Of a stretch of DNA of 64,000 bases, positions 47,001 to 56,000 are shown in pieces. Below the pieces are notes generated by a model. That model saw only the letters and a program-made list of their open reading frames with translations, was not told the origin of the DNA and did not search any database. The number at the start of each line of letters is the position of its first letter. The first letter of the stretch is position 1. Source of the DNA: Girardinichthys multiradiatus (Eukaryota > Chordata > Actinopteri > Cyprinodontiformes > Goodeidae); contig NC_061806.1 in assembly GCF_021462225.1 (NCBI RefSeq), positions 28,416,144 through 28,480,143 on the forward strand, given 5' to 3'. Position numbers and translations under genes: made by a program.

Positions 47001-50000
47001 ATCAGTTTGTGACCCTTAGCTAAAGCTCACTGGGGTTCTGCAGCAGGACAATGATCCAGAGAACACCAGCAATTACTGTCTGAAGGTTCTGAAGCGACCT
47101 AGTCAAAGTTTATATTTAAATCTGACTGAAATGAATGCTAGAAAACCCCCCAATGTGTCTGCATTAAATCAATTCTGCAAGGTACACTGGGTCCAGACTC
47201 CTCTAGTGACTCTGGAGAAACTACCTGTTATTAGGATTAGGGGGTAAATACTCTTCACATTAGGTTGGTTTGGTTTGGATAGATTTATCAAGATCAAATT
47301 ATCATCTTTTTCTGATACTAAAATTTGTTTGACCTGAAACGATTAAATGTGACAATATAAGGGTGTAAATACTTTTTCACAGCACTGACAGATCTCAGAA
47401 TGATAGTAGTTCTTGTTTTTGTGCAGCATGAGAACCAGCACGCCGCTGTTAGAGGTTTGCTGTTTGTGATGCTTCAGAGTAAAAATCTGTCAAAGTGACG
47501 CTGAAGTCTAAACATTTTTAAGGTGGAGGTTGCTCCACCTCTAAAGCTGCTGAAGTCAACTCTGAGAGCCAGCATAGCAGAACCATCTCTGAAACATCAT
47601 GACTGAAGGATTCTCCCTCTGAATAACCTCTTCTTCTCTGAATAGATGTATATCTTTGATCGGCCGGGAATGTGCGGTCAGAGGATGGAGATCCACGGTG
47701 ACATCATTGATGCCACAACCTGGGAGCTGCAGGAGACCATCTCCATTAGGGTGGTCAGAGGAGGGTGAGCTGCTGCACACAGGTTCTGTGACATAGTGGT
47801 CCAATTAACAGCCAGGCAGCTCAAACGGAGCTGCCTCGGACCTGGTTATCCATTCCACCGAGCAATCAGACGTCAGTGTAGGAGACCAGAGCACTACTGC
47901 ACCACTAGCAGATCAGTTGATTCTTCTCCATCTGTCAGATAGTAAAGATCTGAGCTCCTCGTTAGTTCTCTGGTTTTCTGGATGGGTTTGCTCAGGTTGC
48001 AGATGTTTGATCAGATGAGGTTTATCAGCCAGATGTGAACCTCTGGATGGTTTTTTTAGTCTCTTTGGTCTTAGCTTATGACACAAATTATTACAGTAAT
48101 ATTTGGCCCTGTCCGTAAAAGTGAAATAAAGTAAATCAAAGGCAGTTATATCAAATTATTAAATTAACGGTGATGATAACATGGCCGCTTTGCAGCTTCT
48201 GACTCCAGAAAATCTCCAGATAGAAATCAATAAATGTTTTTTCTTCGGAACTTTAATATGATTCAAGATAAACATTCCAATCTATTCCACATTCATCATA
48301 AATCTCTCGTACTTCCACATAATGTTCTTATAAAAGGCTTTCTGGGGATGTGTGTGTTGTGGTTTCTTAATAACTGTTTAATGGTTGCTCTTCTTCAGAA
48401 GAACTGGTTAAACCAAATCACCTTCAGCAGAAAATCACAGCCCTCTCAGAGCCAGGACCTGTTCTGGTTTCTGTTATTAAATGTCAGACCTGCTGGAGCA
48501 TGTAGCTGCTGGTTGAGTTCACGTCACCATGACCCGTCCACTTTGTCCCCTGCTCGGCTGTCTTAAACCAGTTTGAGCCAGTTTCATTTACATTTTTTAA
48601 AGATGAATCAATGAAATATTGAGGTTTCCTTGCTGCCTGCATTTCTCTTTAAAGAGGTTCTTCCTTCAACTCCAACCTCAGTTTAATAGCGGTGTTACTT
48701 CCAGTGAGGTCCATGATGTTTTTAAACATGCAGCTGTAAACCCATTGGTACAAAACAGGGCCTGGACCCCTCAGTCTGTTTAAACTTCAGAGTGAAATCC
48801 AAACTTCCACTCCTTTCAAATGAAACTGTGGACCACATCCTTCTTCTGGTTTGTAACACTGTTCGGCTTAAAGGTCCAGCACTTCCTTCTCACCTGAGCG
48901 ACAGAACGTTCAGTGTTGAAAATGCGCTGTCCACCTCAGCCCCTCTTTCAAGCGGTGTTCATCAGGGTTCAGTACTTGGTCCTCTTCTTTTTTTCTCCCT
49001 CTGAGGCCTATTCTTTGAAAACATGGCATCTCCTTCCACTGCTATGGAGACAGCTACCAGATTTATCTGCCTCTAACACCTAAGGAGCCAGGCTCCAGCC
49101 AACCTGCATCAAATTGTCTTGAGGACATCAATGCGTTTAAGACAACATTTATTAAATTAATTTCAGTCCAGGCTCAGTAGAGTTGGGTATGGATGGTTAC
49201 TCTCTTCAGTTTCCCACATGTGTGATTGGATCACCCAGAACACCTTTTGGTGCCAGATCTGAACTGGATCAATAAAACTCCAGTTTGTTTGACACAAACT
49301 CTGGTTCCTACATTCAAACTTAGAAAAAATTGCAGGCAACATTAATAATTGAACAGTCGTTTTGTTCTCTGATATCTCTCAAAACCAGATCGGGTATCAA
49401 GTCCAAGAACAGAATTTCAAAGTGGTTCTGACAGCTTGCTGAGAATCTGGAAGAGTTAAGATGGCTTTAAAGAGCCTTAAAATGGTTTATTGTCCTTCAG
49501 CATGTTGTAAAGATGATCTCCTATAATTAAACCTCACCAGTTAGCTAAGCAGCATCTCTTCCTCATTCCACCGAGACTTTCTGAAACTTTGTCACATGCA
49601 AACATAAAGCACCACACCCAGCCTCTGTGGAGTTGGGGGTGGGTGGAGGATTTTCCTGTCACTCAGGCAGCAGATGAGCTGTGGAGGTGTAGAACCACAC
49701 CTGCAGCTGCAGCGTGCTTCATGTGGGGAATGTTTGGTCCAACTGCAGAGTGATGGAGCTTATCTGACCTGTAACGCTTCATTTTACTCCATCAGCTCAC
49801 AGCTGTCAGATCCTTTACTCATCCTGGGGAGGGCCAGTGATGGAGGAATAAAGACACTGACACATTAACCTTTGACCTCAAACACCAGTCCATCATCAAC
49901 AGCCACATAAATCAGGTTTCCAGGAACTTTTTAAAGAACGTTAAGTTACTCCTGTTTTAACCTTCAGTCAGGACTGTTCAGGTGTAAAATCTCCTCCAAA

Positions 50001-53000
50001 CAGGATTTTCTAACTATCTCCTCTTCCTGGTATCCTTCAGGTGGGTTCTTTATGAGAAGCCTAACTTTAAAGGGGAGAAAATCGCCCTAGATGAGGGAGA
50101 CGTGGAGCTCACCTGTCCCTTCAGACCACCCGAGGAGCAGCTGCAAAACGGACAAAAGGAGGATCATCAGAAGGAGAAGGAGCAGAACGGTGAAATGACA
50201 GAGGAGCAGACTCGGAAGTTCATCATCGGATCAGTGCGCAGAGCAGTCAGAGTGAGATGGCTTCACTTTTCCTAAAACTGTTTCCACACAGAGGGATGAT
50301 GCTGTGGGCCAGGAGCGCTTAGAGCCCCCCCCCCCCCAGTTGTGGGGTGTGTATGTAGAGGGTGTTAAGCTGAGCAGGTCCCTGGAATATCTTCCTGGGA
50401 GCTTCACAAATTCCCTTTTTATACCTGCAACAGGGATGTGTTCATCACCAGAACAGAATGTGAGGAGATGATTCCTCGGTTTCCTTTAGTGATCTCAGAC
50501 AGAATTATGATTAATGATCATCATCATGTGATTTTATTCCCGTTTATCCTCCTGTCATCATCCTGAGCGGCAGTTTATCCTGATAACTCCACAGTTGGTC
50601 TGGGAGCAGAACATCAAACCTGATTCAGGCTCTGAGTTTATCTGAGTCTCTTTGGAGGAGAAATAATTTATTCTTTACCTATTCCTGTTTAGGCTCCACT
50701 GTGCTCTCAGTAGCACCACCTAGTGGCCCTATTCAGTTTCTTCAACATGGACCTTTTAAAGGAAATGTGACCTGATAAAAACAGTCTGGAGAAGCTCCCA
50801 CTGGAGTTTTTTCTGCTGATTCAGTTTGTTGCATAACTTTCTCTGGGTGTAAGACTTCCAGAACTAGATAAAGGTGACAGTGTTTCAGTAACGGTACATC
50901 TTTGTCTCAGGTCCAGCTGAGGAACAATTATGAAATCATGAAGACTGTCCAGTCACTTCTTTGTTCCTCTGCTTTTTCTGTCATATTGACTTCTTTGAGA
51001 AGCTCACTGTTGAAAAACAGTCTTCATCTGTCAGGTTCCACTGGAACCTTGGTTTCTGACCTTCGGCTCCATAACCACGGTTCCTCAGATTGCTTGAAAC
51101 CGTTAATCTACAGAAACAGGACTGTCTTTTTAGAGCTTCTGACTTGACGCCGGTGGTTACTTCCATATTGTCTCTCATATCTGTTAGTTGTTCTCTGTGT
51201 CGTTCCTCAGGACTACAGTGTTCCAGAAATCTGTCTCTTCCCAGAAGAGAAGGCAGAGGGGAAGAAGGTCATTTTCAGGGACACCTCAGAGGACGCCAGG
51301 ATCTTTGGGTTTCCCATCAAAGCCAATTCCATTATCGTGAATGCTGGGCTGTGAGTGATCTTTGAAAAGATGCATTTCTATCCGCAGAGGTGGCTCCAGG
51401 ACTATTTTTTACTCGCATTATGTTTTTCTGCTCCTCAGATGGCTCGTGTTTGCTCAGCCCTTCTTCCAGGGTGTCCCACGTATCCTGGAGGTGGGGGGCT
51501 ACTCCAATCCCACGGAGTGGGGGGTGGAAAACCCCCACGTGGCGTCTGTGCATCCGCTCAAAATGGTGAGTATTCCTGATTCAGAAATCTTTAAGTGATG
51601 AAGCCTGGGTTTTTGTTTCCTGTCTGTTATAAGCTGAATTTGGTTCTGTGACAGGGAGAACCTCGGGTGGAGAACATGAGGGAACCGAAGGTGAGACCCT
51701 GCATCAGTGTCTAATTTTATCTTGCAGATTACCAACAAACCAGCATCCTGATTGTTCCTATTTGTCCTCAGATGGTGATCTATGAGAAGCCATACTTCAC
51801 TGGGAAATCTAGGACCATCACCTCCAACATGAGGGACTTCCTCAGCCGGACCGACCGCCAGCAAACTGTCTTCTTGGGCAGTCTTGGCTCGCTAAAGGTC
51901 CTGGGAGGAATGTGAGTGCAGCTCTGATTGAATGTGTTAATAACTGACCAGACCAGTCTGAACATCTCTGTCTGCCTCTGCTGCTCCAGCTGGGTGGGAT
52001 ATGAGAAGGAGGGCTTCCGTGGACATCAGTACCTACTGGAGGAGGGGGAGTACCATGACTGGAGGGTGTGGGGGGGCTGCGACTTGGAGCTGCGCTCTGT
52101 CCGGATCATCTGTGCGGTAGGTCCCTGTTTTGTTGGGCTTCGTGTTGGGAAAGTTTTGTAATAGAGATGTAGCTTACATGTGAGGTGGAGAATTCTCCAT
52201 CCTGACCAGAACATGCTGCTGGACCACCTTCACAACCATCTAAACTTAGTTTAATTGGTTGGAGATGGTTTTAGGAGAACTCCTTCTGTTAACAAATGAT
52301 CAACCTAAAGGCTGTGGTCATTTAAACATCATGTGGACATCATGAGTTCTAGATGATAAACTGCTGAGGAGCTGTTCAGAGAAGACTTGATTAAAGTCGA
52401 ACCAACATGAAGGGCTTACTCAGACCACTGAATCCGTTTCCTGTCCTGTTTCCAGGACCTGACAGACCCAATGATGACGATGTTCGAGCAGCCTGAGGAA
52501 GAGGATGGTGTAACGGAGGAGAAACCATTCGATGTGACTGAGGCCATCCCTGACGTGGAGCTGTTTCAGCATAAGACCTCCACTCGCTCCATCTACGTCC
52601 TCAGTGGACTGTAGGTTCTTCTACATCTTCAGTCGGTGACTTCCAGTGTGTCCCAGCAATCATCTCACACTCTGACTCTCCCTTCCAGCTGGATCGCCTA
52701 CTCTCATGTGGACTTCTCAGGGAACCAGTACATCCTGGAGAAAGGCTTCTACAATAACTGTGCTGACTGGGGCTCTCTGGACACCCGGGTCTGCTCGGTC
52801 CAGCCCATCTTACCGGTGAGGACCTGTCAGATGTTCAGAAAACCATCTCAATGAGAGCTCAGCTGGTTTCACTCATACGCTATTGTGTTTCAGGCCCCAG
52901 CAGATGCCTCCAGCACCAAAGACAAGGTGAGTTTTGGAAAACATTCATCTTTGAATCAGGACCTGTATGTGTTGTGTGTTTGGGACGGTTTTATCTCCAT

Positions 53001-56000
53001 TTCATGGATTGTTTGGTGTTAAAACATGAACTCTGCAGAGTTTTCAGATCAGACAGATGATCTGCTTCTACTTTTGGTTAAATTTATTTAAAGACACTTC
53101 GAACATTCGATTATAAGAAGAGATGCATTTATGCTGATGGTTAAATGCACCAGCATCTATTAAATAAATGAAAGTGTGATTCAGCCTGAAGGTTGTTTTC
53201 ATGTCAGCATGACTTGTTTTACTCTAAAGTCCAACAGTTGCAGCGATTTTATAAAGAAAATCGTCTTTCACGTTTTTGCAAATCAGGAAATATAAAAACA
53301 GATCAGAGCTTTAAAGGTTATAAAATGATTTCAGTCCAATATCAGGTGAACAGAAACAAAAAAGCTGCATCTCAATGAAGGACAAGACGTCTGGGACAAT
53401 GTCCTTTGGACAGATGAGACCTATGAAAGGCCTCATCATCTTTTGATGTCCTCTTGGATGGTGCGAGATGTTAAAGGTGAGACAGAAGTGGTGGTCTTCA
53501 AGGACAGCACCAGGTTTGGAGAAACCCAAGCACAGCAGATCAGGAGAGACACTTCACACCAACTTTAAAGCATGGTGGTGGAGGGCTGGTGATGTGGGCT
53601 TGTTTTAAGAAGCCTGGCACCAAGCTTCATCTTCGTTTAAAAAATGAGGACAGCATGAAATCTGATGTTTTTGGAAGCTTGACATTAGATTTAAAGTATT
53701 TTAGAAGCTAACATTAGGTTCTGATTCCTCTCTATTAAATCAGAACTTACTTAAATCACCTACATCCCACTGTGGACTTAGATTGCTTGGCAATCAGACC
53801 AACTTCTTTAGTTAAAATATGAAATCTTCATTTAAATCAGAAAAAAGGTAAAACATTTCTCTAAGAATCTACATATGTTCATTTTTAAATCTGGTCTAGT
53901 TTTTTGCTGCTCTGAACTTTCTGCTTTTTCACTCTTATTCCTCACATTTCGAAGATTCGTTCCTTTTTGCTGGTTTAAAACCGATCTAACAGCCTTGTGT
54001 TGGTTTTCCTCTCCGCCAGATCATCCTGTACTCTGAACCAGACTTCCAGGGTGAATGTCTCGTCTTTCACCACAGCCAGGGGACACTGTCAGATAAATTT
54101 ATGGTCATGTCGTGTCAAGTGGTGAGAGGAAGGTGAGCAACCTCCGAGGATCCAGTGGAGGGGGAGTGATGAGGAAGACCACAGTTAAAAGGAACATAAT
54201 GAAAATGTCATGTGAAGTTCAGATTAGTGAAGGTGAAACAGATGAAGAGGATAATGTAGCAAAGCTAAAATTACATTTTACTAAATGAAGTTTCACAATC
54301 ACTCTAAAGAGTGAATACTCTCCTTCCACAGGCACAGTCAGCTCTGCTTATTTCTCTGGATCAATAATTTGACAATTAACCCAAAATTCAACTGTTCAAA
54401 ATGGAAAAACTGAAAAAATAAAACCCAGAATTAACATCATTGATCAAACATTATCTCCTTGATACGGATTTAGAAAACAGAAAAAATCTAAATATCATTG
54501 ATTAAAGAATAAGCAGGAAATGAAGCTTCAAACAACAAGGAGACACCTGACTAAAGGTCCCTTTTTAAAAGGGAACTGAAGGTTAAAGGTCACATTGGAG
54601 GTGCTTTCATTGTTTTGGTGCTTTGCTACTGTAATGATGGTGATGAGGAGGAGAAGGATGATGCTGATGGTGAGCATTAAGGTCTCTCTCTGTCTTCCAG
54701 TTGGGTCCTCTGTGAGAACAAACAGTTCTCTGGGAATATGTATGTTTTAACTGAGGAAGACTATCCCAGTTTAACCAGTATGGGCTGCCCCTCCAGCTGC
54801 TCGGTCCTCTCCATCAAGCTGGTGCCGATGGTGAGGAATCTCTCATGATGAAACGGAATGCTCTGTCGAGGTGTCAAGGCTAACGTTCATCTGTGTGTGC
54901 AGACGCTGTCGGTTCCGTCCATCTCTTTGTTTGGGCTCGAGGGTCTAGAGGGCAGAGAGATCACCACCGAGTCAGAGGTCATCAGTTTGGTCCGGGATGG
55001 CTTCAACAACCACATCCTGTCTGTCCGGGTCAACAGTGGCAGGTCAGTGTGTCACAGTGTGTGTCAGAGTGGCTGTCAGTCGGGTAACGTTAACTGGGTC
55101 TCTCTGTGTTGTGTAGCTGGGTGGTATGTGAACATAGCAACTACAGGGGGCGCCAGTTCCTCCTGGAGCCAATAGAAATCACCAACTGGCCCAAGTTCAG
55201 CTCCCTGCAAAGGATTGGCTCCATGTACCCCATCAGACAGGTTTGTTAACCATTCCTTTTTCTAATTATGACAGGTGAGTTTTTCCTGTGAGTGGAGGAT
55301 GTTTAAAGATGATAAAACCCAGCTGACACATTTTTTAAAGCACTCTTAAACTGTTCTACTTCCACGTTGTGTGTACTTGATTTAATGACATCACACGAGG
55401 CAGCAAGAATGTAGTGATCAGCTGGCTTCAAACGCTCTCTGGCTGCAGAGGGTTTAATTTCTTCTGTTTCCTCCCCTTTGAAAATGTTTTATATTTTAAA
55501 GCACTTCTTTGATAAATCTGAAACATCTGTGTTTTTCATGAGTTAACTTTATTATAAAACCTCCAAAGCTGAACACTGACGGCTGCTTTAAACTATCCCA
55601 TCCTCCTGCAGAAGCGGTACGTTTTCCGTGTGAAGAACAATGAGAGCGGCCACTTCCTGTCAGTGCAGGGAGTGGGGGAAAGGTTCAGTCGGGTGGTGGT
55701 GAAAGCGAAGGTGGAGCCGCAGAGCGACATCTGGTTCTACCAGGATGGACTGATTAAAAACAAGGTGATGATGCTGCGGGATGGAAAACAAAGATCTGAT
55801 GCAACATCAGGAACATCTACAGAGTTAAAAGGAACTGCTTTGGTTAAATTTAATATCCTGGCTTCAGCATCCATTAAACATATTTAGTATTTTTCTTTCC
55901 AATTAGATTTTGGGCCAACAAACCTTTCTAATAGTATATTTCCATAGAATTAGAATTAAAAGATCTGTCCATCCTAAAGATCTGTCCAGCCTCCCTTATT

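Larger units (their letters stand above)
44473..47645 (+). other. Intron 7 of the crystallin-family gene
   Basis: 3.2 kb. Holds an inverted family-A Tc1-type fragment (45,045-45,275), the first copy of a duplicated block (45,413-46,012) and a larger Tc1-type relic (46,270-47,393). Confidence 0.7.
47765..50040 (+). other. Intron 8 of the crystallin-family gene
   Basis: 2.3 kb. Holds the second copy of the duplicated block (47,901-48,560) and an L2-like LINE fragment (48,780-49,150). Confidence 0.7.
52927..54019 (+). other. Intron 17 of the crystallin-family gene
   Basis: 1.1 kb. Contains a Tc1-type relic (53,375-53,640) that includes a copy of part of exon 23. Confidence 0.75.
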
